Both the position numbers and the translations under genes were made by a program. A DNA stretch of 64,000 nucleotides, from NCBI RefSeq assembly GCF_000428745.1, contig NZ_AUAN01000003.1, positions 110,797 through 174,796 on the forward strand, written 5' to 3'. Positions within the stretch are counted from its first letter, which is position 1. Every line of letters begins with the position of its first letter. This document shows positions 1 through 9,382 of this stretch, in pieces. Under the pieces are notes generated by a model that was not told the DNA's origin, did not search any database, and worked only from the letters and a program-made list of their open reading frames with translations. Source of the stretch: Veillonella magna DSM 19857. GTDB taxonomy: Bacteria > Bacillota > Negativicutes > Veillonellales > Veillonellaceae.

Positions 1-60
1 ACAGGGTCGTCAGCGAAACAGCAAAGACCGATGGTGACATCGGAGACAAAGGGTTTCGCA
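1..60 (+). ncRNA. glmS ribozyme, 3' portion (cut by window start)
   Basis: Two nested helices are visible just upstream of glmS. An outer 7-bp stem pairs GCGAAAC (13-19) with GTTTCGC (53-59). Inside it, CCGATG (28-33) and CATCGG (38-43) form a hairpin closed by a GTGA tetraloop, followed by GAGACAAAG. This is the arrangement I know for the P4/P4.1 domain at the 3' end of the glmS ribozyme, the glucosamine-6-phosphate-activated self-cleaving leader of Firmicute glmS mRNAs. The catalytic core and cleavage site would lie before base 1, so self-cleavage cannot be judged here. Confidence 0.75.
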
Positions 61-99
61 GAAAAAAGTACATACGCAATAACAAGGAGGAATAACACC

Positions 100-1932
100 A
101 TGTGTGGTATTGTTGGATATATCGGCTTTGAAAATGCCGCCGATTTTATGTTAGAAGGATTGTCGAAGCTGGAGTATCGCGGCTACGATTCGGCAGGGAT
201 TGCCGTTATCGGTCCTGATAATGTAATAAAAGTGCAGAAAAAGGTAGGCCGTTTGGCCAACTTGGAAGCCGTTGTTAAGGCAGATCCGAACCCGGGACAT
301 GTGGGTATCGGTCATACTCGTTGGGCTACTCACGGTCGTCCGTCGGATATGAATGCGCATCCGCATACGGATGCTAAGGGCTTGTTTGCTGTTGTTCACA
401 ACGGTATTGTAGAAAATTACTTGCCCATCAAAGAAGAATTGATTGCCAAAGGCTATGAATTCAAATCGGAAACCGATACGGAAGTAGTCGCTCATTTATT
501 GGCAGACTTGTATGACGGGGATTTCGAAGGAACTGTACGCCGGATGCTAGACCGCATTGAAGGTTCTTATTCCTTGGTAATTACCTGTGCCGACGATCCG
601 TCCCGTATTATTTGTACGAAGCAGGATAATCCGCTCGTTATCGGTCTTGGCAAAGGAGAAAACTTTATTGCCTCCGATATTCCGGCCATTATCAATCGCA
701 CGCGGGATACATATATTTTGAATGATGGCGAAGTAGCCATCGTAACGGCAGACTCCGTAGCAATCAGTGACCGTGCGGGACATCCGATAGAAAAAGAAAT
801 TTATCATGTAACATGGAATGCGGAAGCAGCCGAAAAAGGCGGCTACGAACATTTTATGCTCAAGGAAATCTACGAACAGCCGAAGGCCATTCGCGATACC
901 TTGACAGGTCGTATTTCCAAAGACAATACGGAAGTAGTTTACGAAGAATTGAACTGGACGCCGGACGATGTAGCTTCCATTAACCGCGTACTTATTACGG
1001 CATGCGGTACAGCATATCATGCCGGCTTGGTAGCAAAATACTATATCGAACAGTTGGCGCGCATCCCGGTGGAAGTGGATATTGCCTCCGAATACCGGTA
1101 TCGTAATCCGTTAACCGATAAGAATACCTTGGCTATCGTTATCAGTCAGTCCGGTGAAACCAGCGACACCTTGGCAGCATTGAAGGAAGCGAAACGCTTA
1201 GGTGCCCGGACATTGGCCATTACCAATGTGGTAGGTTCGTCCATATCCCGTGAAGCGGATCAAGTTATTTATACATGGGCCGGTCCGGAAATTGCCGTAG
1301 CGTCGACGAAAGCTTATACGACACAGCTGGTAGCACTTTTACTGCTGGCCGTATACTTGGGTCAGCTTAACGGCAAACTGGACAGCGGTTTGGCACAGCG
1401 TATTCTGACAGACCTACATAAATTGCCGACGTTGTGTCATGAAATCTTTGAAGGTGTAGATGATATTAAATCCTTTGCCCGTAACTATGGTTTCCGTGAA
1501 GATGCCTTCTTCTTGGGACGCTCTATTGACTACGCCGTAGCGATGGAAGGCTCCTTGAAGTTGAAGGAAATTTCTTATATTCATGCGGAAGCATATGCAG
1601 GCGGTGAATTGAAGCATGGCACCTTAGCGCTTATCGAAGAAGGCGTGCCGGTTATCGGGTTGGCAACGCAGGAAGATGTGCGCGAAAAAATGATGAGCAA
1701 CATCAAGGAAGTAAAAGCGCGCGATGCCGTTGTTATCGGTGTCGGTGTAGACGGTGATACGGAACTGGCTAAATACGTGGATCATACGATTTTCGTACCG
1801 AAGGCCGACAAATATACGGTGCCGATTTTAGCGGTTATTCCGTTGCAGCTATTGGCTTATTATGCAGCGATTACGCGCGGTGCTGATGTAGATAAGCCGC
1901 GTAATTTGGCAAAATCCGTAACCGTAGAATAA
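100..1932 (+). CDS. glmS: Glutamine--fructose-6-phosphate aminotransferase (isomerizing)
   Basis: GlmS makes glucosamine-6-phosphate from fructose-6-phosphate and glutamine, the first step of UDP-GlcNAc supply for peptidoglycan. The protein (610 residues) starts MCGIVGY, so Cys2 becomes the N-terminal nucleophile of the class II glutaminase domain (about 1-220). Two SIS sugar-isomerase domains follow, with CGTAYHAG near residue 302, SQSGETSDT near 349 and ASTKAYTTQ near 402. The C-terminus PRNLAKSVTVE is the family signature. The start at 100 is fixed by the required Cys2 and by the AAGGAGG site at 84-90; a longer in-frame start at 31 lies inside the ribozyme. Expression is probably controlled by the ribozyme upstream. 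Confidence 0.98.
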   Translation: MCGIVGYIGFENAADFMLEGLSKLEYRGYDSAGIAVIGPDNVIKVQKKVGRLANLEAVVKADPNPGHVGIGHTRWATHGRPSDMNAHPHTDAKGLFAVVHNGIVENYLPIKEELIAKGYEFKSETDTEVVAHLLADLYDGDFEGTVRRMLDRIEGSYSLVITCADDPSRIICTKQDNPLVIGLGKGENFIASDIPAIINRTRDTYILNDGEVAIVTADSVAISDRAGHPIEKEIYHVTWNAEAAEKGGYEHFMLKEIYEQPKAIRDTLTGRISKDNTEVVYEELNWTPDDVASINRVLITACGTAYHAGLVAKYYIEQLARIPVEVDIASEYRYRNPLTDKNTLAIVISQSGETSDTLAALKEAKRLGARTLAITNVVGSSISREADQVIYTWAGPEIAVASTKAYTTQLVALLLLAVYLGQLNGKLDSGLAQRILTDLHKLPTLCHEIFEGVDDIKSFARNYGFREDAFFLGRSIDYAVAMEGSLKLKEISYIHAEAYAGGELKHGTLALIEEGVPVIGLATQEDVREKMMSNIKEVKARDAVVIGVGVDGDTELAKYVDHTIFVPKADKYTVPILAVIPLQLLAYYAAITRGADVDKPRNLAKSVTVE

Positions 1933-1978
1933 GCATAGCAGTATAGTACGTGCGTCCGACTGCGGACCATATGAATAT

Positions 1979-2011
1979 GGGAGTGGCCGAAGTGTGGTCG
2001 CTCCCTTTTTT
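1979..2011 (+). terminator. Rho-independent terminator after glmS
   Basis: A 10-bp stem (1979-1988 with 1996-2005, two G-U pairs) with a 7-nt loop is followed by six T residues. Confidence 0.9.
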
Positions 2012-2046
2012 GCATGGCCCTCGTGGGTTGGGCGACACATCAGTAG

Positions 2047-3087
<1,041 letters not shown>

Positions 3088-3128
3088 GCGACAATCGGGA
3101 TCGTAAGACCAAGGGAGGCGACAAAGCT

Positions 3129-3620
3129 ATGGATAAAGCAGCGGTGGAGCGGCGGTTTCCTTGTGGTGAAGTGGAGGAATATATAACAAACTATAAGGTA
3201 GTCATCATAATCATGCGTCTGTTTTATCTGGCTTTGGCGATGTGGGCCTTTTGGCACTCCCGACATGGCGACATCTGGAACCATCTTATGATTGACTATA
3301 TTGTCATCGTCTTTTGCCTGTGGCGGATACATCATCAAGGCGATCCGGTGGTGTATATCTGTAATAAAGGGATTGTCATACGGCGAAAGGCGGCAGATTT
3401 TTTTGAACGCATTGATATGGTTTGGGATGTAGAAAAATATTATAATTATATACCTTACGGCAACATTGTAGGCTTTACGGCCAACTGGGAAGAAATTCAT
3501 GTGGCTAACCTCAATGACGGTGGTCTCATGATCATATCGGTGGACCTTCAGTTTTTGCGTTACGCCGATAAAATGCGTTTGCTATCCATCATCGATGATA
3601 GAGGGCATAAGGATGATTAA
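3129..3620 (+). CDS. Small membrane protein of unknown function (bPH-like)
   Basis: I do not recognise a named family with certainty. The 163-residue protein has a polar N-terminus, two hydrophobic segments (about 23-43 and 54-65) and a C-terminal soluble part. The pattern of VYICNKGIVIRR, then PYGNIVGF, then a strand-rich stretch resembles the bacterial PH-like domains found behind two membrane helices in YdbS/YdbT-type proteins. That resemblance is inference. It begins 41 bases after trpS with a GGGAGG ribosome site and could be cotranscribed with it. It ends at a hairpin terminator. Confidence 0.7.
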   Translation: MDKAAVERRFPCGEVEEYITNYKVVIIIMRLFYLALAMWAFWHSRHGDIWNHLMIDYIVIVFCLWRIHHQGDPVVYICNKGIVIRRKAADFFERIDMVWDVEKYYNYIPYGNIVGFTANWEEIHVANLNDGGLMIISVDLQFLRYADKMRLLSIIDDRGHKDD

Positions 3621-3696
3621 AAAAAGAGTTACCCTGTTCTGACAGTCATAGGTAATCGATACTATGTCTGTGGCGGGGGGGCTCTTTTTATTTTTA
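3620..3696 (+). terminator. Probable terminator
   Basis: AAAAAGAG (3622-3629) pairs with CTCTTTTT (3682-3689), and an inner stem pairs CAGTCATAG with CTATGTCTG with one mismatch. The structure is followed by more T residues. Confidence 0.65.
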
Positions 3697-3723
3697 TGAA
3701 GAACAAAAATGTAAGACTTTACT

Positions 3724-3791
3724 ACAAATGATTAGACAGGAGGAACCATTAGACAGTACAAACCATTAGATGGTACAAATCATTAGTCGGT
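3724..3791. repeat. Four 17-nt tandem repeats
   Basis: Four consecutive 17-base units begin at 3724, 3741, 3758 and 3775. They share the core AAACCATTAGACNGT, with two to five differences between neighbours and no insertions or deletions. Confidence 0.85.
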
Positions 3792-3824
3792 ATAATTCGC
3801 AATGCATGTGATGATGTACCTAGC

Positions 3825-3957
3825 GATACAGAAGTGATACGAGAGGGAGACGCAAACCGATACGCACGGCGATACGCAAGAGAGACGCACGGTGATACGC
3901 AAGAGAGACGCACACCGATACGCACAACGGTACGCACACCGATACGCACGCCGATAC
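3825..3957. repeat. GATACGCAC tandem repeat array
   Basis: GATACGCA-type units recur every 12 bases or as 23/24-base composites, such as GATACGCAAGAGAGACGCAC, which occurs twice in succession around 3870-3915. About eight unit starts are visible. Units vary in internal sequence and there are no unique spacers of constant length. Confidence 0.85.
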
Positions 3958-4053
3958 CATTCTTAAACTAAACAAAACAAAACTAAACAGTAGGAAAGAA
4001 AACCATCAAAGAAAGGAGAGCGCGGTCTGAAAAAAGAATCTTTTATTTTTCTC

Positions 4054-4082
4054 TTTACAACTTTATTGAAGTAAAGTATAAT
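4054..4082 (+). promoter_or_regulatory. Sigma-A type promoter of the amino-acid ABC operon
   Basis: TTTACA at 4054-4059 and TATAAT at 4077-4082 are separated by 17 bases. Transcription should start near 4089, giving a leader of about 160 nt. Confidence 0.85.
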
Positions 4083-4088
4083 AGGCCC

Positions 4089-4248
4089 ATGAGTTAAACA
4101 AGAGACGCTCTGGCAGCAAAGAATTCGTTCGGTAGTAATGAAAGATGTTTGCTCATCCAACACTACCGAGCGGCTAAGCGGTGAGAGGAAGGATTGCCTT
4201 GTCTACAAAGGTAATCGTATGAGATGAAGAAAAGGGAGTGTGACCATC
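4089..4248 (+). promoter_or_regulatory. Structured mRNA leader of the amino-acid ABC operon
   Basis: Two strong hairpins are visible. The first pairs 4126-4136 with 4162-4172 (11 bp, one G-U) around a 25-nt loop. The second pairs 4192-4200 with 4208-4216 (9 bp, one G-U) around a 7-nt loop and ends 15 bases before the ribosome site at 4232-4238. Neither is followed by a T-run, so control of translation is more likely than termination. The leader does not match the lysine, T-box, glycine or SAM elements I know. Confidence 0.5.
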
Positions 4249-5061
4249 ATGAATTGGAAAAAAGTAGTGACATTAGGTATGGCAGCGTTGACATTGGTAG
4301 CGTTTACCGCCGGTTGCGGCAGTGATACGAATAAGGCGGATACGCAGACGTTGCCGAAAAAGATTGTTATCGGTCTTGACGACAACTATCCGCCTATGGG
4401 ATTCCGCGATGAAAAAGGTAATCTCGTAGGCTTTGATATTGATATGGCGAAGGAAGCGGCCAAGCGAGCAGGCATGGAAGTAGAATTCAAACCTATCGAC
4501 TGGGACAGCAAGGAAGCGGAATTGAAGAGTAAGCACATTGATGTTCTCTGGAACGGTCTTACGGTAACGGAAGAACGCAAACAGAACATGGCATTTACCA
4601 AACCGTATTTGAAAGATAAACAAATCATCGTAGTCAGAAAGGATTCTCCGATTAACTCCAAGGAACAGTTGGAAGGTAAAATCGTAGGCACGCAGCAGGG
4701 CAGTACCGGTGAAACGGTAATGGAAAAGGATCCGTTCACTAAAAAAATTAAAGAAGTGAAAAAATACGGTGACTATGTAAATGCGTTTATGGATCTTAAA
4801 TTAGGTCGTATCGATGCCATGGTTGTAGACGGCATCGTAGGTAACTATACAATGAGTAAAGAACCCGGCGAATTCCGTGCGGTAACGGGCAGTGATTACG
4901 GCTCCGAAGATAATGCTATCGGCCTTCGCAAGGAAGATACGGCATTGCGTGAAAAACTGAACAGCATCTTAGGCGACATGATGAAAGACGGCACAGCAGA
5001 TAAGCTGGCAGAAAAATGGTTCGGCACATCTGCGTTGCTCGACAAAGATGCCTATAAATAA
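4249..5061 (+). CDS. Amino-acid ABC transporter substrate-binding lipoprotein
   Basis: This is a polar amino-acid binding protein of the type 3 periplasmic-binding (SBP_bac_3) family. The 270-residue precursor has a signal peptide ending FTAGC, so Cys23 would be lipidated and anchor it at the outer face of the inner membrane. IGLDDNYPPMGFRDEKGNLVGFDIDMAKE and GTQQGSTGE are typical of the glutamine/cystine/arginine binders; the ligand cannot be read from sequence. The start at 4249 is set by AAGGGAG at 4232-4238; a GTG at 4240 is too close. The permease and ATPase genes follow in the same operon. Confidence 0.93.
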   Translation: MNWKKVVTLGMAALTLVAFTAGCGSDTNKADTQTLPKKIVIGLDDNYPPMGFRDEKGNLVGFDIDMAKEAAKRAGMEVEFKPIDWDSKEAELKSKHIDVLWNGLTVTEERKQNMAFTKPYLKDKQIIVVRKDSPINSKEQLEGKIVGTQQGSTGETVMEKDPFTKKIKEVKKYGDYVNAFMDLKLGRIDAMVVDGIVGNYTMSKEPGEFRAVTGSDYGSEDNAIGLRKEDTALREKLNSILGDMMKDGTADKLAEKWFGTSALLDKDAYK

Positions 5062-5124
5062 AATGGCAGTACCCAAGCGTAGGGAGGCATAGTCCTCCCT
5101 ATGTTTCATGTAGAGGAGGTTATC

Positions 5125-5778
5125 ATGGATTATTTACTTCATATCGTTCCGATTATTTCCGAAGGATTGGAAGTAACGGTTTCGTTATTCTTTGTGGTGT
5201 TGGTGCTATCGTTGCCATCCGGTATTTTACTGGCTATGCTTCGGTTGTCACCGCTGACGATTGTACGTCGTATCGTTGAGTTTTATGTGTACATCATGCG
5301 TGGCACGCCGCTTATGCTTCAGATCTTATTTATTTATTACGGCTTGCCTTTTATTCCTTACATCGGTGTACAGTTAGATGCACCGACGGCGGCAGTGATT
5401 TCCTTCGTATTAAACTATGCGGCCTATTTGTGTGAAATTTTCCGCGGCGGTATTCAATCAATTCCGAAAGGGCAATACGAAGGAGCCAAGGTGTTGGGCT
5501 TTACCTATGCGCAGACCATGCGTAAAATTATTTTGCCGCAGGTGATTAAGCGCGTGTTGCCACCGCTGGCTAACGAAACGATTAACTTGCTCAAGGATAC
5601 ATCTTTGGTGTATATTTTGGCGATGAACGATGTACTCCGCATCACTCGCGGTATTGTGCAGCGTGATTTTGATACGTCGGCCTTCATCGTGGCCGGGGTC
5701 TTTTACTTGATCATGACCTTTGTTTTGACGAATATCTTTAATTACTTAGAAAAACGGTATGCCGTATATGATGAATAG
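5125..5778 (+). CDS. Amino-acid ABC transporter permease
   Basis: This is the membrane subunit of the same importer, HisM/GlnP type. The 217-residue protein has about five membrane helices. The ATPase-contact loop is EGAKVLGFTYAQTMRKIILPQ, and FYVYIMRGTPLMLQI is the usual N-terminal family motif. The start at 5125 follows GAGGAGG at 5113-5119, while an in-frame ATG at 5101 has no ribosome site. The stop is nine bases before the ATPase gene, so the two are translated from one transcript. Confidence 0.94.
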   Translation: MDYLLHIVPIISEGLEVTVSLFFVVLVLSLPSGILLAMLRLSPLTIVRRIVEFYVYIMRGTPLMLQILFIYYGLPFIPYIGVQLDAPTAAVISFVLNYAAYLCEIFRGGIQSIPKGQYEGAKVLGFTYAQTMRKIILPQVIKRVLPPLANETINLLKDTSLVYILAMNDVLRITRGIVQRDFDTSAFIVAGVFYLIMTFVLTNIFNYLEKRYAVYDE

Positions 5779-5787
5779 GAGGGCACT

Positions 5788-6546
5788 ATGAGCTTTATTG
5801 AAATGAAACATATTGAGAAGAGCTTTGACGGCACACCTGTTCTGAAGGATGTGTCACTGGAAATGGAAAAGGGGGAAGTCGTGGCGATGATCGGACCGTC
5901 CGGTTCCGGTAAATCCACGTTTCTTCGCTGCTTGGGGCAGTTGGAAATTATCGACGGCGGTTCTATTTGTGTAGACGGTACCTATCTGGCCAAGAGCGAA
6001 GGCACGGCTAAGGCGGTGTACGCGGATAAGGCAACGCAGCAACAATTGCTTTTGCGCATGGGAATGGTATTTCAGCAATTTAATCTGTTTCCGCACATGA
6101 CGGTGTTGGATAATATTTTGATTGCACCGAAGATGGTAAAGGGCATGAAGGAGGCAGATATTCTGCCGACGGCGGAACGGCTTCTTAAAAAAGTAGGCTT
6201 GTGGGACAAACGGGATGTGTATCCGTCGCGTTTATCCGGTGGTCAAAAGCAACGTGTGGCAATTGCGCGGGCATTGGCGATGAATCCGGACATTATGCTC
6301 TTTGACGAACCGACATCGGCTCTCGACCCGGAGCTGACCGGCGAGGTATTGCGCACGATCAAACAACTGGCGGAAGAACACATGACGATGATTATTGTCA
6401 CCCATGAGATGGCGTTTGCTCGGGAAGTAGCAGACCGCGTTATCTTTATGGCTGATGGCATCATCCAAGAAGAGGGGCCCGCAGAAGAGGTATTCGGTGC
6501 TCCGAAATCGCCGCGTACGAAAGCTTTCTTGGATTCTATGCTGTAG
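5788..6546 (+). CDS. Amino-acid ABC transporter ATP-binding protein
   Basis: This ATPase energises the polar amino-acid importer (GlnQ/HisP class). Walker A is GPSGSGKST at 36-44, the signature motif LSGGQ at 149-153, Walker B ends in DE at 173-174 ([10 protein letters not shown]), and the switch histidine is in VTHEM. The Q-loop is [13 protein letters not shown]. The 252-residue length is normal. A short extra loop (about 72-87) between Walker A and the Q-loop is slightly longer than in many homologues. It ends the operon without an obvious hairpin terminator. Confidence 0.96.
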   Translation: MSFIEMKHIEKSFDGTPVLKDVSLEMEKGEVVAMIGPSGSGKSTFLRCLGQLEIIDGGSICVDGTYLAKSEGTAKAVYADKATQQQLLLRMGMVFQQFNLFPHMTVLDNILIAPKMVKGMKEADILPTAERLLKKVGLWDKRDVYPSRLSGGQKQRVAIARALAMNPDIMLFDEPTSALDPELTGEVLRTIKQLAEEHMTMIIVTHEMAFAREVADRVIFMADGIIQEEGPAEEVFGAPKSPRTKAFLDSML

Positions 6547-6672
6547 GTTTAAAAAGAAAATGAAAAATTTTTTATAAAAAAGAAGGAGTTCATAGGCACG
6601 GCAAAGAAATAAATAATATAAAGATTACATGTACAGATACTGGATGGAGTATCCGTTATGGGAGGGATTTAT

Positions 6673-7122
6673 ATGACGGTAGAATACAAAACGATTGTTG
6701 TTCCGGCAGATGGTTCGGAAAACTCAAAGCGTGCGTTGCAGCATGCCGTATCCATTGCGGAACGCAATAAGGCGCAGCTTGTTGTTGTTCATGTAGCTAA
6801 CATCGTGTCGGCTATTTCCAATTTTGACCAGACTCCGATCAGCGGTGGCTATGTATCCGAACAAATCGCGGAAGACATGGAAGAAACGGGCAAGGAAATC
6901 CTTAACGATGTAGTGAAGGAAGTGCCGGCGGATGTAACGGTGAAGAGCGTATTCGAAGTAGGTTCACCGGGACCGGCTGTGCTTGCTGTGGCAAAGAAAT
7001 TCAATGCCGATCTTATCGTCATGGGTAGCCGTGGCCTCGGCCCATTGAAAGGCTTATTCATGGGTAGTGTAAGTAGCTATGTAACGAGCCACTCCACATG
7101 TCCGGTATTGGTTGTTAAATAA
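6673..7122 (+). CDS. Universal stress protein, UspA family
   Basis: This is a small cytoplasmic UspA-fold protein of 149 residues. The N-terminal strand TIVVPADGSENSKRA and the C-terminal ATP-binding motif GSRGLGPLKGLFMGSVSSYV fit the nucleotide-binding branch of the family, with the pattern G-x2-G-x9-G-S. The start at 6673 follows GGGAGGG at 6660-6666; an in-frame ATG at 6658 overlaps that site. It is a single-gene unit ending at a strong terminator. A small inverted repeat (GATACT/AGTATC, 6636-6653) lies just upstream. Confidence 0.93.
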   Translation: MTVEYKTIVVPADGSENSKRALQHAVSIAERNKAQLVVVHVANIVSAISNFDQTPISGGYVSEQIAEDMEETGKEILNDVVKEVPADVTVKSVFEVGSPGPAVLAVAKKFNADLIVMGSRGLGPLKGLFMGSVSSYVTSHSTCPVLVVK

Positions 7123-7137
7123 GTATGACGGCAGCTG

Positions 7138-7169
7138 AAGGCTTTGCTCGTAAGAGCAAAGCCTTTTTT
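7138..7169 (+). terminator. Terminator after the universal stress gene
   Basis: A perfect 12-bp stem (7138-7149 with 7154-7165) and GTAA loop are followed by T residues. Confidence 0.93.
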
Positions 7170-7203
7170 GGAATTATGGGGACAGGTGAGAAAGGAGCGA
7201 GCG

Positions 7204-8721
7204 ATGGATACAAAAATACTGCAATGGTTGCGTAGCCGAGTGCCGGAATGGGAAGCAAACGGTTGGCTCAGTGAAGAGGGGGCCCGCGAGATTAGGTATC
7301 GGTATTTGGCGGCGCCTATCACCAAGGGGCCGTCTATGACGCGTTTGTTGGTGCTCGCCATGGGATCTATATTGGTAGGCATGGGAATATTTTTGCTCTT
7401 TGCCGGGTATTGGTACGGATTTTCACCGAATGGGCGCTTCGATTGGAGCCTGGTTATAGTGGTGCTGTCTTTATTGGCACTGGGGATTGCCGTAGGACAT
7501 GCCAAGCGCGGCGGCGCGCTTGCGGAAGGAGCAACATTACTTTTTATGGGCGCGCTTAGTGTGTCGACGTTTCTCATGGCCGATACATACTATACCGGCG
7601 AAGCGGTGGGCATCTATGTGCTGATGGTGTTAATGCTTAGTTTGCCGGTTATCTATATCATGGAATCCGGTATCGGCATGATCGTGTATTTATTGGGTGC
7701 CCTGGTATGGAGTGTGTCGTCGCATGCGGTGGCAGTTCATGCGGAACCTATCGTGCTGTGGGGGCTGTTGGCATTGGGCGTGCCCTTCTATTGGCATACG
7801 ATTCAGCGATACAAGGAAAGACACTTTCTCTTGCTGTGGTTGTCGTGGGCATATATGGCAGCTGCGTTGGGAGCCTTGTTTTTCGTCATTGAGTCATATA
7901 ATCTGTCGCTGGCTTTGGTACTTGTCGGTGCCTTTGCCAACGGCACGTTTGCCATGGGAAGTCTTTCGCGGAGCAAGGGCATTTGGACATTGCCGTTTCG
8001 CGGAATCGGAGCATTGGGACTTTTATATGTAGTCGTGTGCGGCACCTTGCTCAGCACTTGGCAAACGGAAGCGGTGATTACCCCCGGATGGTTTACAGGA
8101 TTGCTTGCCGTAGTGGGACTGGGCGCTACGCTATATTTGGAACGGCGCTTGTTACAGGCACGGTTGGTGACGGAATCGATCATCGGGCTGTGCCCGCTAG
8201 TCTTGGCCGGCATCAGTGGAGCCGTTCACGGCGGAGTGTCTCCTTTTATGGCGTCCGCAATCTTTAATGTGTATATCATCTTTTTAGCCATCATCATGTG
8301 TATACGCGGCACGGTAGAAAAACGGGTAGGTCTTTTTAACGGTTGTGTCGTGATGTGCATTGCCATGATGGGGGCGCGATTCTTCGATCCGGCCTTTACC
8401 TTTGTAGAGCGGGGCATTGTATTTTTACTGGTAGGCTTGGCTGTGTTCGGCATTAATGCATTTTATATGTGGCGTAAGCATTTACAGGTACAGCAAGGGA
8501 GTCGGCAAACGAACCGACAAACAAATCGGCAAGCAAACCTACAAACAAATCGAATCGGTACAGATGGAAAAGAAAAGACATTGCCGCAACGTGAAGCTGA
8601 TGACAATACATCTTCGGTTGTGCCGCTGCGCATGACTAAAGGAGAAGGACATCGTATGCTGCGAGAGCCTAAGCGTGAGGAAAGCGAAGCAACGAAGGGA
8701 GGCGAAGACCATGAAGTATAG
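7204..8721 (+). CDS. DUF2157 multispanning membrane protein
   Basis: The N-terminal 60 residues are soluble (LRSRVPEWEANGWLSEEGAREI), matching the DUF2157 start, and are followed by roughly eleven or twelve membrane helices up to about residue 430. The function of the family is unknown. The tail is polar and carries a four-unit QTNR-like repeat. The start at 7204 follows AAGGAGCGAG and leaves the preceding terminator outside the gene. The next gene overlaps the 3' end by 11 bases and encodes a GDYXXLXY-type protein, the usual partner of DUF2157, which supports both calls. Confidence 0.85.
   Translation: MDTKILQWLRSRVPEWEANGWLSEEGAREIRYRYLAAPITKGPSMTRLLVLAMGSILVGMGIFLLFAGYWYGFSPNGRFDWSLVIVVLSLLALGIAVGHAKRGGALAEGATLLFMGALSVSTFLMADTYYTGEAVGIYVLMVLMLSLPVIYIMESGIGMIVYLLGALVWSVSSHAVAVHAEPIVLWGLLALGVPFYWHTIQRYKERHFLLLWLSWAYMAAALGALFFVIESYNLSLALVLVGAFANGTFAMGSLSRSKGIWTLPFRGIGALGLLYVVVCGTLLSTWQTEAVITPGWFTGLLAVVGLGATLYLERRLLQARLVTESIIGLCPLVLAGISGAVHGGVSPFMASAIFNVYIIFLAIIMCIRGTVEKRVGLFNGCVVMCIAMMGARFFDPAFTFVERGIVFLLVGLAVFGINAFYMWRKHLQVQQGSRQTNRQTNRQANLQTNRIGTDGKEKTLPQREADDNTSSVVPLRMTKGEGHRMLREPKREESEATKGGEDHEV
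8503..8550 (+). repeat. Four in-frame 12-nt repeats in the DUF2157 gene
   Basis: Four 12-base units start at 8503, 8515, 8527 and 8539, encoding degenerate Arg-Gln-Thr-Asn units in the cytosolic tail. The period is a multiple of three, so the frame is kept. Confidence 0.85.
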
Positions 8722-9325
8722 AAAATGGATTGTCTTTGCCTTGGTGGCCATCGGTGCCATTGTGTCGCAATTCTTCGTGCAACAACGGTATACAAGCCTA
8801 CTTCAGGTAGGCAGTGAATATCAGTGGCCGGTGTCTATCAGTCGAAGAGCAAGTTGGATTCCATCCGACTATTTGCATGTTACTTTTTTGGGTGCCCAAG
8901 GCCCGTGGATGGGAGAGCGGGCACCGGTGGAGCAGCAAGAAGCTTATGTTGTGGTAGTGCCCAAGCCCAGCGGATTACTTACGGTTAAGGAAGTTACACC
9001 CAATCGACCGGATAGCGGCGAATACATATTGGCTCGTATTACGCGTTATGAAAACGGTATCGCAGAATTTCAGATTCCCTTTGATCGCGTTAAGGTGGAT
9101 CTCAGTAAAGTGAATCCGCAATTTTATAAAGGCTATAAGGGCACGCTGTTGGCAACGCTAAAAGTGAAAGATGGTCACGGTGTGGTGACGGGTGTTTACT
9201 CGAAAGGTGTATCCATCGAGATAGCAAAGCCCGGCAGCATTGAAGAGCAGGAACGAGATAGTCGCATACCCTTGGAAGAGTTGGGAAACGGTGACGGCAA
9301 GATAACGCCGCCCGTAGAAGAGTAG
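8711..9325 (+). CDS. GDYXXLXY-domain membrane-anchored protein
   Basis: The 204-residue protein has an N-terminal membrane segment (about 5-25) and an extracytoplasmic domain. IPSDYLHVTF near residue 55 is a variant of the GDYxxLxY motif that names the family. Proteins of this type are encoded next to DUF2157 proteins; no biochemical role is known to me. The start at 8711 follows GGGAGGCG and overlaps the 3' end of the DUF2157 gene, so translation is probably coupled. Confidence 0.8.
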   Translation: MKYRKWIVFALVAIGAIVSQFFVQQRYTSLLQVGSEYQWPVSISRRASWIPSDYLHVTFLGAQGPWMGERAPVEQQEAYVVVVPKPSGLLTVKEVTPNRPDSGEYILARITRYENGIAEFQIPFDRVKVDLSKVNPQFYKGYKGTLLATLKVKDGHGVVTGVYSKGVSIEIAKPGSIEEQERDSRIPLEELGNGDGKITPPVEE

Positions 9326-9382
9326 CGGAAGACGGAGTATTGGGTATATAATAGTACCGATACTAATTAGAGGAGTGACATG

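Larger units (their letters stand above)
3697..4053. other. Non-coding stretch with tandem repeats
   Basis: No credible gene is present. The region holds a 17-nt repeat array, a GATACGCAC repeat array and an A-rich spacer leading to the promoter at 4054. Open frames here on the minus strand merely read through the repeats. Confidence 0.7.

Noticed and set aside
3825..3957. CRISPR array
   Set aside because: Units are 12-24 bases, contiguous and variable, with no constant repeat of 25-40 bases and no unique spacers; no cas genes are nearby.
4089..4248. Lysine riboswitch or T-box upstream of the amino-acid ABC operon
   Set aside because: The T-box specifier/antiterminator bases are missing, the length and loops do not fit the lysine element, and no terminator follows.
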